From NCBI RefSeq assembly GCF_000196875.2, contig NC_014532.2, positions 2,356,001 through 2,420,000 on the forward strand: 64,000 bases of DNA, read 5' to 3'. Position numbers and translations under genes: made by a program. Shown piece by piece: positions 47,531 through 56,727 of this stretch. The number at the start of each line of letters is the position of its first letter. Positions within the stretch are counted from its first letter, which is position 1. Source of the DNA: Halomonas elongata DSM 2581. GTDB lineage: Bacteria; Pseudomonadota; Gammaproteobacteria; Pseudomonadales; Halomonadaceae. The notes beneath the pieces are model-generated. The model ran no database searches, was not told the origin of the DNA, and saw nothing but the letters and a program-made list of their open reading frames with translations.

Positions 47531-50500
47531 TCAGGCCTCGCTGTTGCTCTCGGCCAGGTCCACCAGCTCACGCACCGCCACGGCGAACAGCGGGAAACCA
47601 CCCTGGCTTCCGCTTCCCACTTCCTCGAGCAGGTGGCGCCAGCGCTGATGCATGCCCTCATGCAGGCTCAGCCAGCGGTCGACACGCTCGGCGCTGTCGC
47701 GCGGACCACCGTCCATGCCCAGCACGCTGGCAGTCAATGCCAGTTGCTGGCGATCGATATCATCGCGGAAGGTATCCCGCGCCTTGGCCTGCCAGCCATC
47801 GCGGACCTCGAGCCGAGTGACCTGCTGGATGATCCAGGGCAGCTCCAGGCGAGCGCCAACCTCGTAGAAGATCTCGGCGACCCGCTGGGGCTTCTCGTCG
47901 GTCTGACGCGCGGTCTGGATGATGCCGAGCGCGGCATAGAGGCTGCCTGCCGCCGCCACGGTGGATGCCAGGGCCTCGGGCACACCCGCCTTCACCAGCT
48001 CCTGGCGACGGGCCGACCATTGCTCCTGCTCCTCGCCACGCAACCGCTTGCCGATATTCTCCTGCAACTGCGCCAGGCGCGGCGCGAAGTAGTCGATGGT
48101 ATCCCGGGTGCTCATGCCGGTGCGCTGGCGCAGGAACCAGCGTGTGGAGCGGCGCAGCATGCGCATCAGATCGAGCATCATCGAATACTGCACCTGGCTC
48201 GGTACCTTGTTGTCCAGGGCCTCGATCTGCTCCCACAGGCGCGGCAACTGGAAGCTGTCGCGGGCGATGACATAGGCTCGGGCGATGTCGGCGCGATCGG
48301 CACCGGTCGAGTCCATCAGGCGCCGCACGAAGACCACGCCCATGTAATCGACCAGATCGTTGGCCACCTGGGTGGCGACGATCTCGCGCTTCAGGCGATG
48401 CTCGTACATCTCGTCGCGATAACGCTCGGCCAGCATCGACGGGAAGACGCGCTCCACGAAACGCATGATGGTCGGGTCATCGGGAACGTCCGAGGCGATC
48501 AGGTCTCCCTTGAGCACGCTCTTGGCGTAGGAGATCAGCACCGACAGTTCCGGCAGGGTCATGCCCTGATTGTGCTGGGTACGCTCGAGCAGTTCCTCGT
48601 CGGAAGGCAGGAACTCGAGCTCGCGGTCGATCTGGCCGGCCGCCTCCAGCTCGCTGATGAACCGCCGATAGGGGCCGATGCCCTGACGCGACAGCAACTC
48701 GGCGAGATCCAGTGCCTGGGTCTGTCGATAGTTGTCCAGCAGCACCAGTTCGCTGACCTCGTCGGTCATGTCGGCGAGCAGCTGATTGCGCTGCTTCTCG
48801 GTCAGATCGCCCCGTGACACCACCTCGTCGATGAGGATCTTGATGTTGACCTCATGGTCGGAGCAGTTCACGCCGCCGGCGTTGTCGATGAAGTCGGTAT
48901 TGACCCGCACACCCTTGGCGGCGGCCTCCATGCGCCCACGCTGGGTCAGGCCGAGGTTGCCGCCCTCGCCGACCACTCGGCAGTTGAGTTCGCGACCATC
49001 GATGCGCAGGGCGTCGTTGGCCTTGTCGCCGACCTCGGCGTCGGTTTCCTCGCTGCTCTTGACGTAGGTACCGATCCCGCCGTTCCAGACCAGGTCGACC
49101 TTGGACACCAGCATGGCGCGGATCAGCTCGTTGGGCGACAGCTTGTCCTCGCGAATGCCGAAGACCTTCTTCATCTGCGGCGTGATGGTGATCGACTTGG
49201 CACTGCGGGGAAAGATACCGCCACCCTCGGAGATCAGCTCGGTGTTGTAGTCTTCCCAGCTGGAGCGCGGCATGTCGAACAGGCGCTGACGCTCGGCGAA
49301 GCTCGCTGCCGCATCCGGCGTCGGGTCGACGAAGATGTGCAGGTGGTTGAAGGCACCCACCAGGCGGATCTTGTCGGAGAGCAGCATGCCGTTGCCGAAG
49401 ACGTCGCCGGCCATGTCGCCGATACCGACCACGCTGAACTCGTCTTCCTGGGTGTTGACGCCCAGGCCCCGGAAATGGCGCTTGACCGACTCCCAGGCCC
49501 CCTTGGCGGTGATCGCCATCTTCTTGTGGTCATAGCCGTTGGCGCCGCCGGAGGCAAAGGCATCGCCCAGCCAGTGTCCGTATTCGGTGGAGATCTCGTT
49601 GGCGATATCGGAGAAGGTCGCCGTGCCCTTGTCGGCGGCCACCACCAGATAAGGGTCGTTATCGTCGTGGCGTACCACGTCCCGGGGCGGCACGACCTCG
49701 CCGCCGACCAGGTTGTCGGTGACATCCAGCAACGCGCGGATGAAGATCTGGTAGCAGGCGATGCCTTCCTTCTGGGTCGCCTCGCGGTCCGCGCCTTCGG
49801 GCATGCGCTTGCAGACGAAACCGCCCTTGGCGCCCATCGGCACGATCACCGCATTCTTGACCTGCTGGGCCTTGACCAGACCAAGCACCTCGGTGCGGAA
49901 ATCCTCGTGACGGTCGGACCAGCGCAGCCCACCCCGGGCCACCTTGCCGCCACGCAGGTGCACGCCCTCGACGCGCGGCGAGCAGACGAAGATCTCGTAG
50001 GCCGGGCACGGCTTGGGTATGCCGGAAACCTGGGAGGGATCCAGCTTGAAGGCGAGGTAGTCCTTGTAGCGACCTTCCTCGGTACGCTGGTAATAGTTGG
50101 TGCGCAGGGTCGCCTTGATCAGCTCCATGTAACGACGCAGCAACTGGTCGTCGTTGAGGCTCGGCACCTCGTCGAGCAGTGTCAGGATGCGCGACTCGCA
50201 TTCCTCGATGTCCCCTTCGCCGGGACGCTCGGCCGGATCGAAGCGCAGCTCGAACAGGGACACCAGCTCGCGGGTGATCTCGGGATGGCTGCCCAGGGTG
50301 GTGGCGATGTAGTCCTGGGACATGCCGAAACGGATCTGCTTCAGGTAGCGCGCGTAGGCACGCAGCATCGCTACCTCGCGCCAATCGAGGTTGGCACCGA
50401 TGATCAGCCGGTTGAAGGCGTCGTTGTCGGCCTCTCCTGCCCAGATCCGCTGGAAGGCCTCGATGAAGGGGCCGCGCATCTCCTGGAGATTCATCTCCAC

Positions 50501-52372
50501 ACTGGTGTGGTGCTCCAGGTTGAAATCATGAATCCAATAGGAGGCGTCGCTGGCCTGTACCTCGTAGGGGCGCTCGCCGATGACCCGCAGCCCCAGGTTC
50601 TCCATCATCGGCAGCACGTCGGACAGCGGGATCGGCGCGCCCCGATGGAACAGCTTGAGATTGACGCCGCTGCCCTCTTCCTCGATCAAGCGATACAGCG
50701 AAAGCGCCAGCGGCGCGCCCTCGTCCAGCTCGCCGATATGCTGCAGGTCGTAGACCGCGGTACGGGCGCTGAAGTCCTCGCGGTAGCTGGCCGGAAAGGC
50801 ATCGCGAAAGCGGCTCATCAGCAGGTTGGCGCTTTCCTCACCGAACCCTTCGATGGAGGCATTGAGCAGGTCGTCGCGCCAGTTGCGCGCCAGCTTGACC
50901 AGCTTTTCCTCCAGGCGCTTGATGTCGTACTCCACCGGCTTCTCGCCGTTGAAGCGCAGGATGAACTGAATGCGCGCCAGCACCGATTCGGAGAGATAGG
51001 TGTTGAAATCGCCGAAGGTGGCATCGAGCTCCTCGCAGAGCAGTTCCTGGAGACGTACCCGCAGCTCGGTGGAAAAGACATCGCGCGGCACGAACACCAG
51101 GCAGGAATAGAACTTGCCGAAGGTATCCTCGCGAATGAACAACCGCACGCGGCGGCGCTCGCGAATGTCGAGGATTCCCAGCGCCGTCTGCGCCAGTTCC
51201 TCGATATCGATCTGGAAGAGATCGTCGCGCGGATAGACCTCGAGAATCTGCAGTAACTGCTTGCCGTTGTGGCCCTTGGGACTGAAACCGGCGATGTCCA
51301 TCACCGCCTGCAGCTTGCGGCGCAGGATCGGCACGTTGCGCGGCGATTCGTTGTAGACCGTGGCGGTGAACATGCCGAGGAAGCGACGCTCGCCGATCAC
51401 CCGCCCCTGGTCGTCATAGCGATCGATGGAGATGTAGTCGGGATAGGTGGGCCGGTGGATCCTGGCGTGATGGGCGCTCTTGGCAAACGACATCAACTGC
51501 GGCATCGGTACGTAGTGATCGCCCTCGACACCGAGGTCGGTACGGATGCGCTCGCGATAGCGCGGCTGGTCCAGGCGGAAGACCCCGAGCTCGCTGTTCT
51601 GGACCTTGTCGAGGCGCTGGCGGCCCTGGTCTTCGCGCACCTCGTACTCGTCATAGCCCAGGAAGGTGAAGTTGTCCTGGAGCAGCCACTGCAGGAACTC
51701 GATGGCTTCACGATGATCCGCCGGATCGACCTGCGCCGGCCGTGTGGCCTCGAGCTCCTCGATAGCCGCCCGGGCCTGGGCACGCATGGGATCGAAGTCG
51801 CTCACCGCCGTCCGCACCTCGCGCAGGACCTCCAGCAGGCTGGCTTCGATTTCCTCGAGTTCGGCAGGATTGGAGTGTCGATCCACCTCGATGGCGATCA
51901 GCGATTCACGGGCCTCCGGAGCGTCGGTTTCCTCCGGCGAGGCGACCCGCTGCAGGCGATGCTCGTCGTCGCGGCCTACCGCCAGTACGGCGTTATGAAT
52001 GGCATGAACGGTCATGCCGCGGCGGTTGAGTTCCACCCGCACCGAATCGACGAGAAACGGCATGTCCTCGTGGAGCACGGCGATGAAGGTATGCGTGGAT
52101 TGCCAGCCGTGCTCCTCGAAATCCGGGTTGAGCACCCGAACCTTGGGGGCCTCGGGGTCGAACTGCTGGATGAAGTGCCACACCGACAGGGTCGCGCCGT
52201 AGAGATCGTCCAGACGTCGGTCGGCCAGGTCCTCCAGGGGTACGGCGGCATAGAAGAGGTGAGCGAAGGTATCGACCTCGGCGGCCTTGTCCTTGTCCAG
52301 ACGGCTTTGCAGCCGTTCCTTGAGCTGCTTGAGAAGATCCAGGCGGGCCTCCTCCTGTGCGACGTGTAGCAT
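47531..52372 (-). CDS. gdhB: NAD-specific glutamate dehydrogenase, large 180-kDa class
   Basis: Oxidative deamination of glutamate to 2-oxoglutarate with NAD+, mainly a catabolic enzyme. 1613 residues, typical of this class. The long N-terminal regulatory part contains ACT-like segments (HTFIAVLHEDMPFLVDSVR). The catalytic core (about 790-1200) has VARGGLRWSDRHEDFRTEVL, QQVKNAVIVPMGAKGGFV, GDMAGDVFGNGMLLS and DLVWNGGIGTYVKSS. A helical C-terminal domain follows. I start at the ATG at 52372, with GAGGTG upstream; a TTG one codon earlier is unlikely. Confidence 0.95.
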   Translation of the reverse strand: MLHVAQEEARLDLLKQLKERLQSRLDKDKAAEVDTFAHLFYAAVPLEDLADRRLDDLYGATLSVWHFIQQFDPEAPKVRVLNPDFEEHGWQSTHTFIAVLHEDMPFLVDSVRVELNRRGMTVHAIHNAVLAVGRDDEHRLQRVASPEETDAPEARESLIAIEVDRHSNPAELEEIEASLLEVLREVRTAVSDFDPMRAQARAAIEELEATRPAQVDPADHREAIEFLQWLLQDNFTFLGYDEYEVREDQGRQRLDKVQNSELGVFRLDQPRYRERIRTDLGVEGDHYVPMPQLMSFAKSAHHARIHRPTYPDYISIDRYDDQGRVIGERRFLGMFTATVYNESPRNVPILRRKLQAVMDIAGFSPKGHNGKQLLQILEVYPRDDLFQIDIEELAQTALGILDIRERRRVRLFIREDTFGKFYSCLVFVPRDVFSTELRVRLQELLCEELDATFGDFNTYLSESVLARIQFILRFNGEKPVEYDIKRLEEKLVKLARNWRDDLLNASIEGFGEESANLLMSRFRDAFPASYREDFSARTAVYDLQHIGELDEGAPLALSLYRLIEEEGSGVNLKLFHRGAPIPLSDVLPMMENLGLRVIGERPYEVQASDASYWIHDFNLEHHTSVEMNLQEMRGPFIEAFQRIWAGEADNDAFNRLIIGANLDWREVAMLRAYARYLKQIRFGMSQDYIATTLGSHPEITRELVSLFELRFDPAERPGEGDIEECESRILTLLDEVPSLNDDQLLRRYMELIKATLRTNYYQRTEEGRYKDYLAFKLDPSQVSGIPKPCPAYEIFVCSPRVEGVHLRGGKVARGGLRWSDRHEDFRTEVLGLVKAQQVKNAVIVPMGAKGGFVCKRMPEGADREATQKEGIACYQIFIRALLDVTDNLVGGEVVPPRDVVRHDDNDPYLVVAADKGTATFSDIANEISTEYGHWLGDAFASGGANGYDHKKMAITAKGAWESVKRHFRGLGVNTQEDEFSVVGIGDMAGDVFGNGMLLSDKIRLVGAFNHLHIFVDPTPDAAASFAERQRLFDMPRSSWEDYNTELISEGGGIFPRSAKSITITPQMKKVFGIREDKLSPNELIRAMLVSKVDLVWNGGIGTYVKSSEETDAEVGDKANDALRIDGRELNCRVVGEGGNLGLTQRGRMEAAAKGVRVNTDFIDNAGGVNCSDHEVNIKILIDEVVSRGDLTEKQRNQLLADMTDEVSELVLLDNYRQTQALDLAELLSRQGIGPYRRFISELEAAGQIDRELEFLPSDEELLERTQHNQGMTLPELSVLISYAKSVLKGDLIASDVPDDPTIMRFVERVFPSMLAERYRDEMYEHRLKREIVATQVANDLVDYMGVVFVRRLMDSTGADRADIARAYVIARDSFQLPRLWEQIEALDNKVPSQVQYSMMLDLMRMLRRSTRWFLRQRTGMSTRDTIDYFAPRLAQLQENIGKRLRGEEQEQWSARRQELVKAGVPEALASTVAAAGSLYAALGIIQTARQTDEKPQRVAEIFYEVGARLELPWIIQQVTRLEVRDGWQAKARDTFRDDIDRQQLALTASVLGMDGGPRDSAERVDRWLSLHEGMHQRWRHLLEEVGSGSQGGFPLFAVAVRELVDLAESNSEA

Positions 52373-52547
52373 CAATCACCTCGACTGCCGAATGTACATA
52401 TGTAGTTGCGGGAGCTTTCACTCTCCTGCCCCGGGAGGTTACGCCAATCGACGCCTCATCCCCAGCAACATGCCCCTTTGCTCATGGTGCATGTCGGTTG
52501 CGCATCGGACCTTGACAATACCAGTTCACTTACAACAAAAGTCGCAA

Positions 52548-53654
52548 TCAGGCTCGTCGCTCCAGCAGCACCCCGCACTCGCAATGATGGGTCCAGGGAA
52601 ACTGATCGAAAAGCGCAAAACGCGTCACGGCGTGCGTCTGTGTCAACGTTTCCAGGTTGTGCGCCAGCGTATCCGGGTTGCATGAAATATAGACGATACG
52701 CTCATACTCGCTCAGTTGGCGACAGCTCGCCTCGTCCAATCCGGCGCGGGGCGGGTCGACCAGCACCGTGGAGAAATCGTACTCGTCGAGCGCCCAGGCC
52801 TCGACACGCCGGCCGCCCTTGTCGCCCTTGAGCGCCTGGGTGAATTCCTCGGCGGACATGCGCCCCACCGTCACGTTGTCGATGCCATTGGCCTCGAGAT
52901 TCTCCCGCGCACTGGCCACCGAGGTACGCGAGATCTCGGTGGCCAGAACCCGCCGGAAGTTGTCGGCCAGGGCCACCGTGAAATTGGCATTGCCGCAATA
53001 CAGCTCGACAAGGTCGCGTTGCTGGCTGCCGGCGGTGACATCCCTTGCCCAGGTGAGCATGGCGCGGCAGATCTCGGCATTGGGCTGGGTGAAGCTGTTC
53101 TCGACCTGCTGGTAATGCAGGCGGCGGCCATCGACCTCCAGGCATTCCCAGACGTGATCCCGGGTCAGAACCCGGCGCTGCTTGCGGGCACGCCCGATGA
53201 TCATGATATCGAGTGCCTGCTCGAGCTCGCGAGCGGCCTCGTCCCAGTCCTCGTCGAGCTGGCGATGATAGATCAGGGTGACCAGCGCCTCGCCGGACAG
53301 GGTGGTGAGAAATTCCACCTGAAACAGCTTGTGGCGCAACACCGGCCGGTCGCGCACCGCATCGAGCAGCCGCGGCATCAGCTCGTTGATGCGCCGGCCG
53401 GCGACCGGATAGTCGTCCAGACGCACCACACGTTTCTTGCCGGGCTCGTCGGGGTCGACCTCGAACATGGCATAGAAGAGATCATCACCCTCGTGCCAGA
53501 GGCGAAACTCGCAGCGCTGACGATAGTGACTGGGCGGCGACGGATAGACCTCGAGTGCCGGCGGAGCGAAGGGAGCAAAGGTCTCGACGAGACGCGCGCG
53601 CTTGGCGTCGAGCTGCTCGTCATAACGGGGAGGATCGACAACGGGAATGGCCAC
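52548..53654 (-). CDS. trmA: tRNA (uracil-54-C5)-methyltransferase TrmA
   Basis: Makes ribothymidine (T54) in tRNA. It lacks the cluster cysteines of RlmD, as expected for TrmA. Visible are RCEFRLWHEGDDLFYAMFE, LVELYCGNANFTVALA (SAM motif), VDPPRAGLDE, and catalytic Cys in YISCNPDTLAHN. The C-terminal end CECGVLLERRA is close to the E. coli one. 368 residues. The start is a GTG at 53654 with AGGAG about 6 nt upstream. Confidence 0.95.
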   Translation of the reverse strand: MAIPVVDPPRYDEQLDAKRARLVETFAPFAPPALEVYPSPPSHYRQRCEFRLWHEGDDLFYAMFEVDPDEPGKKRVVRLDDYPVAGRRINELMPRLLDAVRDRPVLRHKLFQVEFLTTLSGEALVTLIYHRQLDEDWDEAARELEQALDIMIIGRARKQRRVLTRDHVWECLEVDGRRLHYQQVENSFTQPNAEICRAMLTWARDVTAGSQQRDLVELYCGNANFTVALADNFRRVLATEISRTSVASARENLEANGIDNVTVGRMSAEEFTQALKGDKGGRRVEAWALDEYDFSTVLVDPPRAGLDEASCRQLSEYERIVYISCNPDTLAHNLETLTQTHAVTRFALFDQFPWTHHCECGVLLERRA

Positions 53655-53730
53655 AGCGGCTCCTGATGGTCGGAATGGGATAGCGTGAACGATAAAGACG
53701 CAACGCCAGGGGATGCAGCAGTCGGGCGCG

Positions 53731-54507
53731 TCAGCTCAGCGGCAGCAAGCGGGTCTCGGCGAAACCGAAGCCGGAAAGCCCCCGGGACAACGCCTCGGAG
53801 GGTGCCGTGACCCAGCCTGTCTCACTGCCCCGGCGTCGCTGGTGATCGGCCATCACCTGGCCGGCGCGGCGGGCGATGGCGTCGCCCGAATCGACCCAGC
53901 GCACGGGGCGCGGGGCGAACTCGATGAGCCAATCGCGCAGCAACGGGAAGTGGGTGCAGCCCAGCACCATGGTATCCAGATCCGGCATCTGCGCCATCGG
54001 CGACAACGTGCGGCGCAGGACATCCAGGTCGGGACGCTCGCCCGCTACCCAACGCTCGGCCTCGGTCACCAGCGGATCGGCGGCGATGCGCGTCACCCGG
54101 CAGTCGCCGGCGAACTCGCGAATCAGGCGCAGGGTATAGGCCCGCCCCACGGTGGCGCTGGTGGCCAGCAGACCGATGTGACGGGTCTCGCTCATTCCGG
54201 CTGCCGGCTTGATCGCCGGCACGGTCCCCACCACCGGCACCGTCAACCGCTCGCGCAACGCTTCGAGGGCCAGGGTGCTGGCCGTGTTGCAGGCCACTAC
54301 CAGCCCGGCACAGCCACTGGCCGCCACTGCCGACTCGCAGACCTCGAGGATACGGCCTACCAGCCAGTCATCCTCACGCATGCCATAGGGCAGCATGGCA
54401 TTGTCGCAGGCGTAGGCCAGCGCCGCCTCGGGGAGTCGCCGGCGCAGCGAGGCCACGACCGACAGACCGCCAACGCCGGAATCGAACACCAGGATCGGCC
54501 CCGCCAT
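53731..54507 (-). CDS. murI: Glutamate racemase
   Basis: Supplies D-glutamate for peptidoglycan by interconverting L- and D-glutamate without a cofactor. The two catalytic cysteines are in VVACNTASTLAL and LGCTHFPLL; the N-terminus ILVFDSGVGGLSV and the acid DNAMLPYG are also family marks. 258 residues. A 10-bp hairpin stands 19 nt upstream of the ATG, just before the GGAG ribosome site. Confidence 0.95.
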   Translation of the reverse strand: MAGPILVFDSGVGGLSVVASLRRRLPEAALAYACDNAMLPYGMREDDWLVGRILEVCESAVAASGCAGLVVACNTASTLALEALRERLTVPVVGTVPAIKPAAGMSETRHIGLLATSATVGRAYTLRLIREFAGDCRVTRIAADPLVTEAERWVAGERPDLDVLRRTLSPMAQMPDLDTMVLGCTHFPLLRDWLIEFAPRPVRWVDSGDAIARRAGQVMADHQRRRGSETGWVTAPSEALSRGLSGFGFAETRLLPLS

Positions 54508-54525
54508 CAGCGCACGCTCCGGTCG

Positions 54526-54550
54526 TCCCCGGTCCTGACCGGACCGGGGA
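54526..54550 (-). other. strong hairpin just upstream of murI
   Basis: TCCCCGGTCC (54526-54535) pairs perfectly with GGACCGGGGA (54541-54550). On the minus strand it lies 110 nt past the hemerythrin-like gene and 19 nt before murI. Without a U tract it may be a weak terminator or a leader structure. Confidence 0.5.
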
Positions 54551-54659
54551 GCGAAAGGGTGGCAAAGGCAAGGGATCGCGGATGATGATGCATGGCGTCG
54601 CGCCTCGTCATTGAAGTGCGACGCATTCTACCCCAAGGCAAGGCGGACGCAGAAGGCGC

Positions 54660-55211
54660 TCAGGTCACGGGTTCCGGTGCATCGCGCAGTTCGGCATAGA
54701 GTTCCGGATAGGCCGCCTGGAGACGCTCCAGTTCGGCGGAGGCACCGGCCGGCAGGGCCTTGGCGAGGTTGTCGAGGTCACTATCGTTGAAATGTTCCCG
54801 GATCAGCGGGAAGAGTCGTTCGCGCTCCTCACGGAGATAGTTGCGATGTGCCTCGAGGTATCCCTTGAGGTCATCGGCGAAGCAATCCATCGGCACCACG
54901 GCATCCATCAGGATCATGTCGAGATCATTGGACAGCCGCTTGAGCCGGGCCCTGAGCGCACGATAATCCTTGGACAGGCGCTCGGTGACCTCATCGCACT
55001 CCGGGGCGAGCTCGCGCAGGCGTTCCGAGCAGATTTCCTCCAGCGGCAAGGTGAAACCGTCCATGTAATCGAGGATATAATCCACGACTTCACGCACCAA
55101 CTGGAAGTTGGGACGTTCACCACCAGCCAGGGTCTTCTGCTTGAGCTGCAGAACGTGCAACATGCGCGCCATGTTGGCATGATCCTGACGCAGTTGGTTC
55201 AGCATGGGCAT
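54660..55211 (-). CDS. Hemerythrin HHE domain protein
   Basis: Four-helix hemerythrin-like protein expected to bind a non-heme di-iron site, with oxygen, NO or iron sensing/storage as possible roles. Candidate ligands are His11 in QLRQDHANMARMLH, acids in DYMDGFTLPLEEICSERL, and the His and Glu in LEAHRNYLREERERLFPLI. I chose the ATG at 55211, with GAGGAGG 8 nt upstream; earlier in-frame ATGs (55238, 55289) lack a ribosome site. 183 residues. Divergent from rarA. Confidence 0.8.
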   Translation of the reverse strand: MPMLNQLRQDHANMARMLHVLQLKQKTLAGGERPNFQLVREVVDYILDYMDGFTLPLEEICSERLRELAPECDEVTERLSKDYRALRARLKRLSNDLDMILMDAVVPMDCFADDLKGYLEAHRNYLREERERLFPLIREHFNDSDLDNLAKALPAGASAELERLQAAYPELYAELRDAPEPVT

Positions 55212-55385
55212 GGCGAAGGCCTCCTCTGTATCGGTCATGGACGGAAGGCACCTTGAATTTGACGCGCCTTCTCGGCATGGGTTCCCCAAGTCGGGACGAC
55301 GGAGTTATCAAGCTAGACCCTGGACGCCATCTTTGCCCGCTCCCGACCATCATGTCATTCAATCGGCAGCCCCAAGGAGTCACAC

Positions 55386-56726
55386 ATGGACTTGTTCCAG
55401 CAAGCCACCTCCGATCAGCATGCGCCCCTGGCCTGGCGCATGCGGCCGCGCCGTCTCGCCGACTATGTGGGCCAGCAGGCGCTGGTCGGCCCGGACAAGC
55501 CGGTGAGGCGCATGGTCGAGACCGGCACGGTGCGCTCGATGATCCTGTGGGGACCGCCCGGTACCGGCAAGACCACCCTGGCGGAGATACTCGCCGAGGA
55601 ATCCGGCGCCCACCTGGAACGCCTCTCGGCGGTGATGGCGGGCGTCAAGGACATCCGGGAAGCCGTCGACCGTGCCCGGGTTGCCCAGGGCCAGGATCGT
55701 GGCACCCTGCTGTTTCTCGACGAGATCCACCGGCTCAACAAGAGCCAGCAGGACGCCCTGCTGCCCCACGTGGAATCCGGCCTGCTGACGCTGATCGGCG
55801 CCACCACCGAGAATCCCTCCTTCGAGGTCAACTCGGCCCTGCTGTCCCGGGCCAGGGTGCATGTCCTCAAGGCACTCACCGATGACGACGTGGTCGAGGT
55901 ACTGCGTCGCGCACTGGCCGACGAAACACGCGGCCTGGGCGCTCGGCGCATCGCCGTGGATGATGAGGTGCTCAACCTGCTGGCCCGTGCCGCCGCCGGC
56001 GATGCCCGCCGCGCTCTGGGCTTGCTGGAAACCGCCTGCGACTTCACCGAACCCGAGGGCAACGGCGAGCGGCTTCCCCGCGAAGCGCTGGAAGATGTCA
56101 TCGGCCATCAGGCCAGTGCCTTCGACAAGCAGGGCGATCACTATTACGACCTGCTGTCGGCAATCCACAAGTCGGTGCGCTCCTCGCGTCCGGATGCCGC
56201 CCTGCTCTATATCGCGCGCTTCATGCAGGGCGGCGGGGATCCCCTGGACGTGATCCGCCGCCTCACTGCCATTGCTTCGGAAGACGTCGGCAATGCCGAT
56301 CCCCGCGCCCTGCCGCTGGCCATGGCCGCCTGGGACGCCTACCTGCGGCTGGGCGACTACGAAGGCCAGCGCGCCATCGCCCACGCCGCCATCCACCTGG
56401 CGGTCGCCCCCAAGAGCAACGCCATCGACCAGGCCTGGAAGCGCGCCAAGCAATTCGTCGCCGCCCAGCCACGCCTGGAAGTGCCCACCTACCTGCGCAA
56501 TGCGCCGACCCAACTGATGGAGTCCCTCGGCCACGGCGAGGGCTACCGTTACGCCCACAACGAGCCCAACGGCTATCCTGCGGGCAGCCAGCATGATTGC
56601 TGGCCGGACGAAGTGCCCTTCGAGCGCTTCTTCGAACCCAGCGAATATGGCCAGGAAAAGCGCTTTCAGCAGATGCAGGCCTGGCGAGCCAGTCTCGACG
56701 ACGCCGCGGATCGTGGAGAAGGCTGA
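55386..56726 (+). CDS. rarA: Replication-associated recombination protein A
   Basis: AAA+ ATPase of the RarA/MgsA/WRNIP1 family acting at stalled replication forks. It has Walker A LWGPPGTGKTT, Walker B LLFLDEIHRLNKSQQD, sensor 1 LIGATTENPSFEVN, sensor 2 GDARRALGLLE, and a C-terminal tetramerisation domain ending with GYRYAHNEPNGY. 446 residues (E. coli 447). In many gammaproteobacteria it follows ftsK-lolA; here a two-gene unit separates it from lolA. It converges with the MocR gene, with 1 nt between the stops. Confidence 0.95.
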   Translation: MDLFQQATSDQHAPLAWRMRPRRLADYVGQQALVGPDKPVRRMVETGTVRSMILWGPPGTGKTTLAEILAEESGAHLERLSAVMAGVKDIREAVDRARVAQGQDRGTLLFLDEIHRLNKSQQDALLPHVESGLLTLIGATTENPSFEVNSALLSRARVHVLKALTDDDVVEVLRRALADETRGLGARRIAVDDEVLNLLARAAAGDARRALGLLETACDFTEPEGNGERLPREALEDVIGHQASAFDKQGDHYYDLLSAIHKSVRSSRPDAALLYIARFMQGGGDPLDVIRRLTAIASEDVGNADPRALPLAMAAWDAYLRLGDYEGQRAIAHAAIHLAVAPKSNAIDQAWKRAKQFVAAQPRLEVPTYLRNAPTQLMESLGHGEGYRYAHNEPNGYPAGSQHDCWPDEVPFERFFEPSEYGQEKRFQQMQAWRASLDDAADRGEG

Positions 56727-56727
56727 A

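Noticed and set aside
48854..51256. 800-codon open frame on the plus strand opposite gdhB
   Set aside because: It lies wholly antisense to glutamate dehydrogenase, has no family motifs or ribosome site, and is expected from third-position G/C bias on the opposite strand.
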